Shown here one piece after another: positions 38,366-51,144 of a stretch of DNA of 64,000 bases. Where the stretch lies: NCBI GenBank assembly GCA_032871835.1, contig CM065299.1:93727152-93791151 (forward strand). Direction: 5' to 3'. Under the pieces are notes generated by a model. It saw only the letters and a list, made by a program, of their open reading frames with translations. It did not search any database and was not told the DNA's origin. Source of the DNA: Dipteronia dyeriana (Eukaryota; Streptophyta; Magnoliopsida; Sapindales; Sapindaceae). Numbering within the stretch: position 1 is the first letter of the stretch; each line of letters opens with the position of its first letter. The translations under genes were made by a program, and so were the position numbers.

Positions 38366-38892
38366 AATGTTGGCAGAATTTTACGCGGAAGAGTTGCTAG
38401 ATACAACACAAACAAACAATAGCAAAATAAAGAATTAAGATGAAGAGAATCTAATCACACAACACAAGAAGATTTTATGTGGAAACCCAAATCGGGAAAA
38501 AACCAAGGCCGTCAAAACGACAAGAGAAATAATCCACTATGTGATAAATTGTTACAACCACACTTTCAGGATTCTCTCTCTAAACTACCCTAAACCCTCT
38601 CTAAACTACCATAAACCCAATTACACCCAATGCTCTCTTGAGATCTCTATATTTGCTAATTTGCTCCACACACAATAACCTAGCTATTATGGTCTATTTA
38701 TATGAATTACAAGGAGTTTAATATAAAAGAAAATCCTACTCCTAAATGTACAAGAATTACTTGTTTCACATAAATACTATTTCCTATTTATGACAAGTCT
38801 TCCTGTTTAAAAGAAATCCTTTTTCTTTTAAGTACAGGATTTTCCTAATCTGATTAACACAAGAACTTCCAGAAGAAAACACATTTCCTATT
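38366..38892. repeat. Probable LTR-derived fragment before copy B
   Basis: It starts TGTTGGCAGAATTTTACGCG and contains ATGTGGAAACCCAAATCGGG and AAAAAACCAAGGCCG, phrases that I associate with plant LTR sequences. There is no second copy in the window and no coding domain. It abuts the first base matching copy A. Confidence 0.35.
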
Positions 38893-41326
38893 TCGTGCAA
38901 AATCCACCATTGATGCGGTTCGGGTCGTGGTTGGCCACCCACGCCCTACACCACATGCATCGCTGTCGTCCACCGCTCCGAGTACCGCAGTTGGTGCACT
39001 TGCCTCCGCCGCTATCCGCGCCGCGTAAACTCACAGGCATTCTACCGCTTCCTGTGCCGTGGTTTGTGCACATGTCCGCACCACGGTCCAGACCGCGGTA
39101 CCTACCAGATTCCATTTTCTTCAGTTCTTCGGTTTTTAAACCTCCCTCAAACTAGATCTCCTACTTCCAAATGTATCCCACGTCTCCAGGAAGTCTTCAC
39201 ATTGGTTGAATCCCGTTTGGTAGCCATTGGAAATTCAAGCCATATCTAACAAATAATACTCATAATCTATCTTCCTGAATATTTAATTACTTTACCTTCT
39301 GAAAACAAAGAAAAAGTAAAAAAATTGTGTTTATTAAGGGTCAATTATCTCAGTGGTTAGAAACTAATATATCCTTATTTTCTTATTAAACCGTAACATA
39401 TGAGAAAATCTTTACTTTTGGAGGATGAATTCTATTATTGGACAAGGTCCACAGAACGTAGAGAGTGCACTAAGAAAGCACCACCAAACAACAAACATAC
39501 AAATAATTCACCAATTTTTAAATGTTTATTTTTTTATGGAGGAGACAGAACTCAGAAGACACCAACTTTATTGATCGATTAGCAATAACAAGACTTTGAA
39601 CAAAATAAAGCAAACAAACAATCACTCCCAAATCTTGTCCATAGATAAAGATTTTTTTTCCTTTTTCTTTTGACAGGATGTGTATATATAAAAAAATAGA
39701 GCAAGATAAGAACGAGTCATAACTTATGTTAGATTTGATTTTTCGTTTGAAGATCGAATAATTTTGAATTATACTGAACATTGAATAGTGACTGAAAATT
39801 GAAAATCGAATAAAATTTTTGTTTTTTTTTTATTAAAAATCGAATATAAATAATAAGTTGTTTGTTTTTTTTTAAGTTATAAATATTTAAAAATAAATAT
39901 TTTTATACATATACCCTTTTAACTATTATTTATTATATATTTATATTTTAATGTGTTTCATGTTTATATTTCGAATTATAATAATATAATTCTCTATCAA
40001 TGTAAACATACCACATAAATATACCACAAAGTGTATGTAGTTTATGGTTAAGTTAGTTTAAGTTTGTTCGTAAAATCGGTTAATTTTTTTTATAAAAGTT
40101 TTAATTTTCTGTATTCACATAATATAAAACTAATCAAATTATGAGGGAAAAAAAGTCTTTACCGAAATATAAATATAAATCGAAATAAATTTGAATACAA
40201 TTAAAAAAACATTGGATTTTAGAGTTAAAAAAACTAGATTTTATAGCTGCTAAAATCATTTAACTAGTGAGAAAAAAAATAAAATGGTTAATGGTGTGAG
40301 AGAAGATAAAACAGGAAAATAAATAAGACTTGTGAGGATAAATTTGAAAGTTATAAATTAATATATATTCAGTTGATTTGTTATTAAGTGAAAAATGAAT
40401 TTTTCTTTTTTCATAACCAGTGATTTTAAGAGTCCATTCAGTGATTTTATCACTTAAAAAATCAAACAAAACAACTTAATGACATATATTAAGTGTTAAT
40501 TGAAAAAATCAAACAGACCCTTATAATATTCACACACTGAAAAAGTAAAGTGTTCACTCCTAAAAATGTCGATTATTTAGTTCACTTTAAATAAACGGAT
40601 ATATATATTTACAAGTCTAAAATTTTATTTGAACATTATTTTAATTGAAAATTAATTTTTTTTTATGTAATATAAGCATATATTCTAATGCAAAATTAAT
40701 AACATAAACATGATATCAAAAACTTTTAAGATAATAATTAAACTTAAATTCGGAAAATCAAACTAGCTGGGGTGGGGACTGGGGATGATGAAAATGAAAA
40801 CCATTATAATCTTTAGGTGAACTGGCCCCATTAGAATTATGAGATGATATTTCCAAACCACGTTTTTCATGTTAATATTTATAAGATACCTTTACTAATC
40901 AATAATAAAAACTAAAAAAATAAAGTTTTATTGGAAAATAAATTAACCTTAAAAAAAATTAAAAAAGGAAAATTAATTTCTTCTGTGGGGTTTGCCTTAC
41001 ATATTAATTATTTTTACTATTAAGTATGGAAGAGAAGTACACAACCATCTCTATTAAGAGGTAATGTATCTTACTTATTTTTCAATCATGTTTGTAGTGA
41101 ACAATATATTAACAAATAAATGAATTAAGCTTGTTTTCCTTTATTAGCAGCCCTTATTAGTAAACAGGCCTAAGATGTACATCTTAACATGAAATAAGTT
41201 ATTTAAAATAAATTAATAAATATGAATTATTGTTAGACTAAATTAACCTATTAACCACTAAAAATAATCTTCCTGAGAAAGTGATTCCCATTTAACATGA
41301 TTTTCGGTGGATGTTTTACTGCTTTA
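38893..41326. other. Intergenic sequence upstream of COMT copy B, no gene seen
   Basis: Homologous to 1-2552 with frequent substitutions and indels. No ORF is conserved between the two copies. Confidence 0.6.
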
Positions 41327-41764
41327 GAGTATTTTCAATGTAAGCGTGACTTGTGAAAAAAAAATGTCACGTGGGATTAATAGACATTCTGTTAAAAAAT
41401 CTTTCTCCAATGCAACCGTGCATATTCAACATCAAGCTGACGTATCAAAAAAAATATTAGACATTGTCAACATGACCTTCCACTTTCAGACGACCTGTTG
41501 CACAACCCTTTTAAATGTTGACTCAACAAACATTTATGACTGACATTAATTTTCTATCCATTATTAGTATGGAAATAAAAAAAATTGAAAATAAAATTGG
41601 ACACGTCATTAAAACAATGTGTTTTAAACGAAAGTATTAGAGACCAAATTTTAAGTTTATCGTTTATCAAGTTCATATTTATACCACATATGAAGCAAAC
41701 CTCTTGACATTGTTGTCATGTCAACAATAATTCATATGTAAGCCATTTTTACAATAAGATGCTC
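41327..41764. mobile_element. Tourist-like MITE, copy B of the element at 2553
   Basis: It has the same ends (GAGTAT... and ...GATGCTC) with TTA at 41324-41326 and 41765-41767. Here the right-end TIR is better preserved than in copy A. Confidence 0.65.
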
Positions 41765-41838
41765 TTAGTTTGGTTTTTTGCCTGCCACATGACTTTTTAC
41801 TTCTATAACTGATATGTCCTTGTCTGAATTTTTTTTAA

Positions 41839-42267
41839 CACTGTTTGGTTTGATGGAATTTGAAAGAAAGGAAACGAAAGGATTTGAATGAATTTATAAT
41901 ATCTTGTTTGGATTGTTAAATGAGAGAAAATGAAAGGAAATAGAAGGAAAATGAGGGAATATCTTCTTTTTTTTTGTTTAATCCAAATTGGTTTCCATCT
42001 AAATTTGGGAGGAAAATGAGGAAAATGAATCCAGAATTAATGATTTTTTTTAATATCCCAAAACTAACCCTATTAATATTGGGTATTCATATCGTTAAAA
42101 AATGAATTCATTTATTTCTCGTCACCGGAATTTCTTTCATTTCTTTTATATTTATAATCATTCAAACAACAATCGTTAAAAACATTTTCTTTTCTTTTTT
42201 TTTCTTTTTTTTTCCTCATTTATCTTTCCTTTCATTTCCCTCATATTCCACCGATCCAAATATCGTG
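41839..42267. mobile_element. Tourist-like MITE in the promoter of COMT copy B
   Basis: Same insertion as 3078-3668: ends CACTGTTTGG and CCAAATATCGTG, with TAA at 41836-41838 and 42268-42270. It is 162 bp shorter, mostly because it lacks the tandem duplication seen in copy A. Its right end lies 89 bp from the ATG. Confidence 0.75.
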
Positions 42268-42356
42268 TAAATGTCCAGTCTGGTTTGCTTGCCCAAATTC
42301 TTCATCTACTTAAGGCAATATAACTGGAACCTATCAAGTTAGAACTTGTAAAAGAG

Positions 42357-43727
42357 ATGGCTTCTTCAGCAGAAGCTAGATCAATACAAGAGAAAGAAGA
42401 AAGTTTCGCTTATGCAATTCAATTAGTGAACGGTTCAGTGTTGCCCATGACCCTGCAAGCAACAGTTGAGCTTGGCGTTTTTGACATCTTATCCAAAGCT
42501 GGTCCTGATGCCAAGCTCTCTGCTTCACAGATTGCAGCCCAGATGCCCACCCAGAACAAAGACGCACCCCAGATGCTAGATCGAATGCTCTGGCTCCTGG
42601 CTACACACAGTGTTGTTGATTGTTCTGTGTTTAACCTGGACAGACTTTACAGTCTGAATTCTGTCTCAGGGTTTTTTGCAACTGATCAAGATGGTGTCTC
42701 ATTAGGCCCCTTATTGGCCTTAATTCAAGACAAGGTCTTCCTTGATAGCTGGTATATAGTTTATTCAACCTTTTCTTCTCTGTTGTTAATTTTCATGTAT
42801 GTATAGATAGAAAATGTAACTCCAAATTTTGGTACTCAATCAAGGTCCCAATTGAAAGATGCTGTTCTTGAAGGAGGGATTCCATTTGATAGAGTCCATG
42901 GAACACACACGTTTGAATATCCTCGATTGGACTCCAGGTTCAATCAAGTTTTCAACAAAGCTATGTATAATCATACCACTATTGTTATCAAAAACATCAT
43001 AGAGGTTTACAGGGGTTTTGAGAGCATGAAGCAGCTGGTGGATGTTGGTGGCGGTCTTGGTGTCACCCTCAAAGCTGTTACTACCAAGTTTCCACATATT
43101 AAGGGGATTAATTTTGATTTGCCTCATGTTATTCAACATGCTCCATACTATCCTGGTATATAACAATCGGGTATTTATATATCCAAGCTCAATTTAATGA
43201 TGATCATCATACGACGTATCAGTATAGTTAGTAAATGAACGATTGTATTACAGGTGTGGAGCATGTGGGGGGAGATATGTTCGAAAGTGTGCCGAAAGGT
43301 GATGCCGTTTTTATGAAGGTATGTTCAATGTTTCACATTCTTCAAACATGGTTCGTGGTTGTAATAAGGATTTCAAACTACATATAATTGTTCTTAAAGC
43401 AATGTTTCATCTTGTGGGGAAATTCTGCAGTGGATACTTCATGATTGGAGTGACGAACATTGTTTGAGGTTGTTGAAGAATTGCTACAAGTCCATTCCAG
43501 ATGATGGGATAGTCATTGTCGTAGAGGCGATACTTCCGGTTTCACCTGAGACTAATGCTGCAACAAAGGCGACTTCCCAAATTGATGTGCTTATGATGAC
43601 TCAAGACCCAGGAGGAAAAGAAAGAACGCGTCAGGAATTCATGGCCTTGGCCACTGGAGCTGGATTCAGTGGCATCAGATTTGATTGCTTTGCTTGTAAT
43701 TTCTGTGTTATGGAGTTCTGTAAATAG
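42357..43727 (+). CDS. COMT: Caffeic acid 3-O-methyltransferase (COMT)-like protein, copy B, 4 exons, 355 aa
   Basis: Exons are 42357-42751, 42845-43155, 43254-43318 and 43431-43727, all GT-AG and each exactly 38599 bases from copy A. Catalytic His261, Glu289, Glu321 and the SAM motif LVDVGGGLG are kept. Five residues differ from copy A: A154T, G159R, A294V, N316D and Y354C. In alfalfa COMT numbering, residues 154 and 316 are A162 and N324, both substrate-pocket positions, and 159 is adjacent. The three introns are base-for-base identical to copy A. The two genes are therefore very recent or recently converted paralogues that may differ in substrate use. Expression cannot be judged here. Confidence 0.93.
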
Positions 43728-43829
43728 TAGATAGTTGTTTGCTTACTTGCTTATCAGTTCTTGGAATGTACTTCTGCTACACTGCTCTTGTTTGATTGAA
43801 CTATGTGTGACTATTAATTAGTATGTGAC

Positions 43830-43835
43830 AATAAA
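43830..43835 (+). terminator. Poly(A) signal of COMT copy B, cut immediately downstream
   Basis: AATAAA is kept, but at 43836 the sequence jumps from COMT 3' flank to LTR-like DNA (homologous to about 7531). The native downstream poly(A) elements are lost. Confidence 0.6.
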
Positions 43836-43955
43836 CGCTTCCGTACCTTATATTCAATAAGGATCAAAGGCCCCGTAGTTTATTTAACTTTTACTAGTCA
43901 ATAAAAATATAATTTGAAAATATAAATATCTTTTTTTTTCTTTTTGAAAATATAA

Positions 43956-44356
43956 GTGTCCGTCCTGTAAGCGTTTTTCAGTTGTTGTTTTTTGAAAACA
44001 AAAATAAAAATAAAAATAAAAATAAAAACAGTGTTTTTGGTTTCAGTTTTGAATTCTGAAAACATGTCTGATAGCATATACTGAAGCCGTATTTTGAAAA
44101 TGAAAACGGAAGAAACACATCTGGTAGGTTAACTAAAAATTATCAAAAATTGATTATATAATTAACCAATATAATTTTTGTATTGTAATTTTTAAATTAA
44201 ACAAAAGTAACACATCAAAAATTAATTCAAAAAAACATATCAAAAAATGAATTAATTAAAACTAAACTCATAAATTATAAATAAATAATTACAATATATA
44301 TATATATATATATTACTATATAATTAATATTATATTTTTTATATTATATTATATGT

Positions 44357-44399
<43 letters not shown>

Positions 44400-44895
44400 T
44401 TACATAAATATATATATTTACATATAATATTTTATTATTAATATATTATTATATTTATAATATAATAATATATAATATTATAATATATATATAATTATTA
44501 TAATATATATATTATTAAATCGATGTTTTTAGTTCTAATTGGAAATAAATTATTCTGGCATATATATATATATATATATATATATTGACACTTTGGTTAT
44601 TTAAAAATCTTATCCCGTCTTATACTAGTTATATGAAACGCATAATACGACTAAATGAAATAAAATGAAAAATAAAATCATTTCTTTTTTTATATAAAAA
44701 AGTGAAAAACAAACGAAAAACGAAAAAGAAGTATTTTGTGTTTTTCAAATCTTTCACTTTTAACACTGGTTTTGTTTTTCAGTTTTTTTTTCGTTTTTTG
44801 AAAATAAAATGAAAAACAATTAACGAACGCGTTTTCGAAATCGTTTTTGAAAAATAAAAATGAAAACGAACTGAAAACAGTTGCAGGACAAAGCC
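43956..44895. mobile_element. Harbinger-type TA-core element, uninterrupted relative of 8009-20414
   Basis: The ends GTGTCCGTCCTGTAAGCG and, in reverse complement, GGCTTTGTCCTGCAACTG, with TAA on both sides (43953-43955, 44896-44898). Length is 940 bp with a (TA)n core at 44290-44585. This is the virus-free state of the copy A element. Confidence 0.75.
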
Positions 44896-44927
44896 TAAGT
44901 ATCTTTTTTTTCTTTCTGAAAACATAA

Positions 44928-45637
44928 GGCCCCGTCCTGCAGCTGTTTTTCATTCCGTTTTCGTTTTTATTTTTCAAAAACGATTTCGAAAACGCGTTCG
45001 TTAACCGTTTTTCATTTTATTTTTGAAATACATAAAAAAATTTGAAAAACAAAATCAGTGTTGAAAGTGAAAGATTTGAAAAACACAAAATATTTGTTTT
45101 TCGTTTTTCGTTTTTCGTTTTTGTTTTTCACTTTTTTTACATTAAAAAAAAAAACTTAAACTATTAATTGTACTATTATGCATTTGATATAACTAGAATA
45201 AGACGGAACAAGATTTTTAAATTACCAAAGTGCCCCTATATCATAATTATTATATATATATATATATATTATAATATTATATATATAATATATTTTATGT
45301 ATATTATAATATAAAATATTATATTACTATATATAAATATTATATTATATATTATAATATTTACATAATTAGTAAATTAATATATAATATTGTAAGATAA
45401 TATATATTATATATCATATAATATTAATATATCATAATTTTATAATATATATATATATATAATATTATAATATATATTACTATATATAAATATTTTATAA
45501 TTATGTAAATATTATGAAATAATATTCTATAATATATATATATATATATATTATTTATATAATAATATATAATATTATATATATATAATATATATATGTA
45601 ATAATATATATAATATTATTATATATATGTATATTAA

Positions 45638-45682
<45 letters not shown>

Positions 45683-45704
45683 TTATATATATGTATATTA
45701 ATAC

Positions 45705-45740
<36 letters not shown>

Positions 45741-46352
45741 ATATCAAATATTATATATTTACATAGAATATAATGTCATATATTATGTATTATTATATAT
45801 AAAAATATAATATAAAAATATAATAATATTTCATATATAAAAAATATAATAATTTTTAATATATAAAATAATATATATTATTATAATATAAATTATAATA
45901 TATGTAATAATATTTAATATATTATTATAATAACAATTATATTTTTATTATATAATATATATATATATATATTATAATTATTTATTTATAATTTAAGAGT
46001 TTAGTTTTGATTAATTCATTTTTTTGATATGTTTTTTTTAAAATAATTTTTGATGTGTTAATTTTGTTTAATTTAAAGATTACAATACAAAAGTTGTATT
46101 GGTTAATTATTTAATCAATTTGTTTATAGTTGTAATAATATTAAACAAAATACTAAAATTTATATTTCATTTTTTGATAGTTTTCGGTTAATCTACCAGA
46201 CGCGTTTTTTCGTTTTCATTTTCAAAATACAGCTTTCAGTATTTGCTACCAGACGCGTTTTCAGAAATCGAAAATGAAACCAAAAATACTGTTTTTATTT
46301 TCATTTTTATTTTCGAAAAACAACAACTAAAAAACGCTTACAGGACGGGCCC
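44928..46352. mobile_element. Second Harbinger-type TA-core element, opposite orientation
   Basis: The ends GGCCCCGTCCTGCAGCTG and, in reverse complement, GGGCCCGTCCTGTAAGCG, flanked by TAA (44925-44927, 46353-46355). The core 45240-45990 is almost pure TA. In copy A the empty site is seen at about 20448 (AAAACATAAGTATC). It is 1425 bp with no ORF. Confidence 0.85.
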
Positions 46353-46355
46353 TAA

Positions 46356-47335
46356 GTATCATTTTTTTTCTTTATGGAAACAAAGTCTCTTCTTGCATAT
46401 GGACTATTCTTTATCACAATCTGAGACTAATTAAAAATCTTTTCTGTAAATCACTTTTTTTTATTGTAAATACTATATAATATAATAAAAACATTTTTTG
46501 ATTTTATAAATAACATTTATGATATAAGATTGATATTTAGATAAATCTGAAATCTTTTCTTTACTTAATATATAAAATCTAAAAACTTGTTACCAAAATA
46601 GTACTCAGGGGAATATCTCACGTACACGGCAAAACATATCAATGCACACACATAGTGAAATACATATCTCACATACATAGTGATATCTAATCACCCGTAA
46701 AGAGTAATAATCTCATATACACACTGATATCTGATCAAACGTGCATGGTAATATTTATATATAATCTCATATACACATCGATGTCTAATCAATCATACAG
46801 AGTAATATCCCATACACGTGCAGAGCAGTCTCAAAGGCTAAGAATTTGAATATAATCTCACATACACGTCGATGTCTGATAGAACGTGTACAACAATCTC
46901 ACATACAGGTGCAAAGCAATCCCAAAGGTTAATAATTTAAATATAATCAGTTGGGGAAGGTACATATATGATATCTTAAAATCTGAACATATACATATAA
47001 TTCTTTCTAATACTTTTATGAAAACGTAAATCAATATTCTTTTCTTTTCTTTTCTGAAAATACACATAAAACACTTGAATCTGGAAATCTAGGGAATTTT
47101 TATGAAAATTTGATAATATTTCTAAAAATCTAGATATCTATATGGAAATCTTGAAATAAATCTGAAAATCTAATGGGGAATCTGTCTGAACGTACGCGGC
47201 CTATTCTTCTTTCTAAATCTTAATTCTATAACTAATCTATTTCTGGATTCTAGAAATTTATGCGGTTGATAAAATATCTCAAATCATTTGGAATTCTATT
47301 TTCTAAATAAATGAATAAACCATTTATTTCTAATA
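46356..47335 (-). repeat. LTR-like interior, copy B first run
   Basis: Homologous to 20418-21440, including the imperfect tandem units (46615-46930). No gene. Confidence 0.5.
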
Positions 47336-47854
47336 GGGCAATTACCAATTAGGTCCTGGATTTTTTTTTTAAAATTCCAAGTTGTTTGCGACTCTTACAG
47401 AATTGACCAAATTGGTTCTCACATTTTCCTCAAGTTCCAAATTAATCCATCTAACTTAGTTCCATCAGTCAACTTTAACCATATAGGGATAAAAATGTAC
47501 TTTACTTCTAAATAATATAATAATGACATATGTACAGTTTTTTTTAACACATACATATTTTTATTTATTTTGTTTGTTGATTTTGATTTTTGAATAATTT
47601 TGACAACAGTGCTAGCATAGTATTAAAAAAAAACAATTATATAAAAATGGTAAGAGATTAAACTAAAAATGAATGATAACTTTGTAAGTTTATAATTGAT
47701 ATTATATTATTAAAATATTTTGAGATTTTTTTTAGAAAATTTAAAATAAATAAAGACATAAATGATGTTTTATTAATAATCCTTTTAGATTTTATGGTAA
47801 TTATAATGGTGAATTTAATGCTAAAACAACTTTTGTATAATATAACAAATCAAG
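47336..47854. mobile_element. Left part of a MULE-type element, truncated
   Basis: It starts GGGCAATTACCAATTAGGTCC after TTTCTAATA, as at 21441, and keeps about 320 bp (47440-47760) missing from the copy A element. It ends at 47854 in the chimeric hAT MITE. The right end is not present. Confidence 0.75.
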
Positions 47855-48281
47855 TAGAGGTGTCCAAGGTTCGGTTTCGGTTACCAACTGTCTGTTTCGG
47901 TTCCGTGGAATGGCCTAACCATAATCGTAACCGTAACCGGAGTGTGACGGTTTGGTTCGGTTACGTAACCGTAGGTTTGGCGGTTACTGTTTGGTTACGG
48001 GCCGGTTTCGGTTACGATCGTTTTTTTTTTTTTTACAAATGAATTATCACGTGTCGTAATTCTATTGGTTAGTTTTTTTAATAAAATATATCAAAACCGG
48101 CGGTTTAACTATCGGTTTTGAAGAGGTTTTTGGGATTGGATAACCGTAACCGAACCGTCGGGAAACCGGTTTCGTATCCGGCGGTTACGGTTCGGTTTCA
48201 GTTACGGTTTTGGGAGGACGGTTTTGGGAGGACTGTTTCGGTTCGGTTTCGAACGGTTTAACCGAATCGTGGACACCTCTA
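47855..48281. mobile_element. Chimeric hAT MITE lacking a matching target duplication
   Basis: It has both ends of the TAGAGGTGTCC family. The left flank is MULE sequence (AAATCAAG) and the right flank is CTTGATACCG, the flank of the 6351-6721 element. The absence of an 8-bp duplication and the two different host contexts show recombination between two insertions. Confidence 0.8.
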
Positions 48282-48721
48282 CTTGATACCGTTGAAATAT
48301 TTAGTGGTAAGTAACATTTTATTATGACAGTTTTATCCTTAATCATTCTTATAAAATTGCAAGTGCCGTCCTTAACTTTTTGTTTTTTTGTAGCTAGGTA
48401 AAAAAAAACTACCTAATAAATTAGCTGATTAATGCTTTCATCGAAAACAAGATTTGATTCAGAAGAAAGAAGGGCTATCATCAAAAACAAGTTTGGTTAA
48501 CAGGACCCACCCCGATTCTTATTTGAGCATAAGGGAATCCTATAAAAATCTTTTTTTTTTCTTTCTCTATTGGGTTTGAGTTTGAGATTTACGATACAAA
48601 CACCTACGTACCTTATACTCAATAAGGATCAAAGGCCTCGTAGTTTATTTAACTTTTACTAGTCAATAAAAATATAATTTGAAAACGTAAATATCTTTTT
48701 TTTTTCTTTTTGAAAACATAA
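48282..48721. other. Homologue of 6722-7010 joined to LTR-like end
   Basis: 48282-48490 matches 6722-6925, then jumps to sequence matching 7431 onward. The COMT 5' fragment of copy A is missing. At about 48640 the hAT MITE of 7567 is absent (empty site). Confidence 0.7.
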
Positions 48722-49045
48722 GTACCCGTCCTGTAAGCGTTTTTCAGTTGTTGTTTTTCGAAAATAAAAATAAAAATAAAAACAGTGTTTTTGGTTTCAG
48801 TTTTGAATTCCGAAAACATGTCTGATAGCATATACTGAAAGCCATATTTTGAAAATGGAAACGGAAGAAACACATCTGGTAGGTTAACTGAAAAATATCA
48901 AAAATTGATTACATAATTAACCAAAATAATTTTTGTATTGTAATTTTTAAATTAAACAAAATTAACACATCAAAAATTAATTCATAAAAACATATCAAAA
49001 AATGAATTAATCAAAACTAAACTCTTAAATTATAAATAAATAATT

Positions 49046-49086
<41 letters not shown>

Positions 49087-49196
49087 CTATATAATAAAAA
49101 TTTAACTGTATATATTATATTAATATATATATATATATACATATATATATTTTTATATATAATATATTACATTATATACTATATAAATATATAATA

Positions 49197-49228
<32 letters not shown>

Positions 49229-49770
49229 ACATTATAAATATATATATATATCATAATATATATAGTATTAATATATATATATATAAAAATATAATAATAA
49301 TATTATATATTTATATATAATATTTTATATTATATAAATATATATAATATTATTATAATATTATAATATATATATATATATATATAATTATAATATATAT
49401 ATTATTACATCGATGTTTTTAGTTCTAATTGGAAATAAATTATTATGGTATATATATATATATATATATGGACACTTTGGTCATTTAAAAATCTTGTTCT
49501 GTCTTATCCTAACCATATGAAACACATAATACAACTAAATGAAACAAAATGAAAAATAAAATGATTTCTTTTTTATATAAAAAAGTGAAAAACAAAAACG
49601 AAAAACAAGTTTTTTGTGTTTTTCAAATCTTTCACTTTTAACACTGGTTTTTTTTTTTTGAAAATAAAATGAAAAACGGTTAACGAACGCGTTTTCGAAA
49701 TCGTTTTTGAAAAATAAAAACGAAAACGAATTGACGAAAACGGATTGAAAAACAGTTGCAGGACAGGGGC
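48722..49770. mobile_element. Harbinger-type TA-core element, third complete relative
   Basis: The ends GTACCCGTCCTGTAAGCG and, in reverse complement, GCCCCTGTCCTGCAACTG, flanked by TAA (48719-48721, 49771-49773). The (TA)n core is 49048-49470. Confidence 0.75.
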
Positions 49771-49773
49771 TAA

Positions 49774-50284
49774 GTATTTTTTTTTCTTTCTGAAAACGTA
49801 AGTATCTTTTTTTTTTCTTTCTGAAAACATAGTCTCTTCTTGCATATGGACTATTCTTTATCAGAATCTGAGACTAATTAAAAATCTTTTCTGTAAATCA
49901 CTTTTTTTTATTGTAAATACTATATAATATAATAAAAACACTTTTGATTTTATAAATAACATTTATGATATAAGATTGATATTTAGATAAATCTAAAATC
50001 TTTTCTTTACTGATCATAATCAGTAATATATAAAATCTAAAAACTTGTTACCAAAATAGTACTCAGGGGAATATCTCACGTACAAGGCAAAACATATCAA
50101 TGCACACACAGAGTGAAATACACGGCAAAACTGGTTTTTGGACGGTTTTTCAGAAATCCTAACCCTGACCGAGCAGCCAGGAATCGGTTTTCAACCGGTC
50201 TTGTAACCGACGGTTTCGATTACTGTTTTGAAAGGACGGTTTCGATTTGGTTTCGAACGGTTTAACTGAACTGTGGACTCTCTA
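49774..50284. repeat. LTR-like fragment and deleted hAT MITE remnant
   Basis: 49774-50117 matches 20450-20765. At about 50118 it jumps into the right third of the hAT MITE of 22389-22954, which ends CTCTA before GGCTCGAC (50285-50292). The intervening 2 kb was deleted. Confidence 0.7.
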
Positions 50285-50516
50285 GGCTCGACACATCTCA
50301 CACTACTTTCCATCTCAATTCATCATGCATCGCCACTTGTCCCATCTTGCCCCTTTCTTTATTTATTTATAATATATTAAAAAATATCCCCTCTCATTTT
50401 TCCGGATACCAAAACTTTGGATGCATGGATCTTTTATTTGAGCTTGGGCTTGCTTGGAATTGAATTGGAATTGGGCTTGGTTGGGCTTGGGTCAATTTGA
50501 GAGCTGGACGTTACAG

Positions 50517-51144
50517 TGACCCTCCATGCAATAATTGAGCTTGGCGTTTTTGACATCTTATCCAAAATCTGGTCCTGATGCCAAGTTCTCTGCTTCAGAC
50601 ATTGCAGCCCAGATGCCTACCCAAAACAAAGACGCACCCGAGATGCTTGATCGGATGCTCAGCTGCCTCCTGGCTACTCACAGTTGTTGATTGCTCTGTG
50701 GTTGACATGGACAGACTTTACAGACTGAATTCTGTCTTTTTTTGCAACTGATCAAGATGGTGTCTCATTAGGCCCCTTAATGCCCTTACTTCAAGACAAT
50801 GTCTTCCTTGATAGCTGGTATATATATGATATATAGTTTGTTCGACTTTTTCTTCTCTGTAACTAATTTTCATGCATATATAGAAAATTTAACTCCAGAT
50901 TTTGGTTGGTACTCAATCAAGGTCCCAATTGAAAGATGCTGTTCTTGAAAGAGGAGTCCCATTTGACAGGGTCCATCGAACGCACGCATTTGAGTATCCT
51001 GGGTTGGACTCCAGGTTCAACCAAGTTTTAAACTAAGCTATGTATAATCATACTGCAATTGTTATCAAAAACATCATAGATGTTTACATGGGATTTGAGA
51101 ACGTGAAGCAGTTGGTGGATGTTGGTGGCGGTCTTGGTGTCACC
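50517..51144 (+). pseudogene. COMT pseudogene, copy B, 5' of the hAT insertion
   Basis: Same structure as 23188-23820, with the shared +1 A, the 2-base loss and the exon 2 TAA. It has its own 5-base loss near 50740 (GTCTTTTTTTGC). It keeps VDVGGGLG, unlike copy A. The exon is interrupted at 51144 by the Ac-like hAT and continues at 56244-56337. It is dead. Confidence 0.9.
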
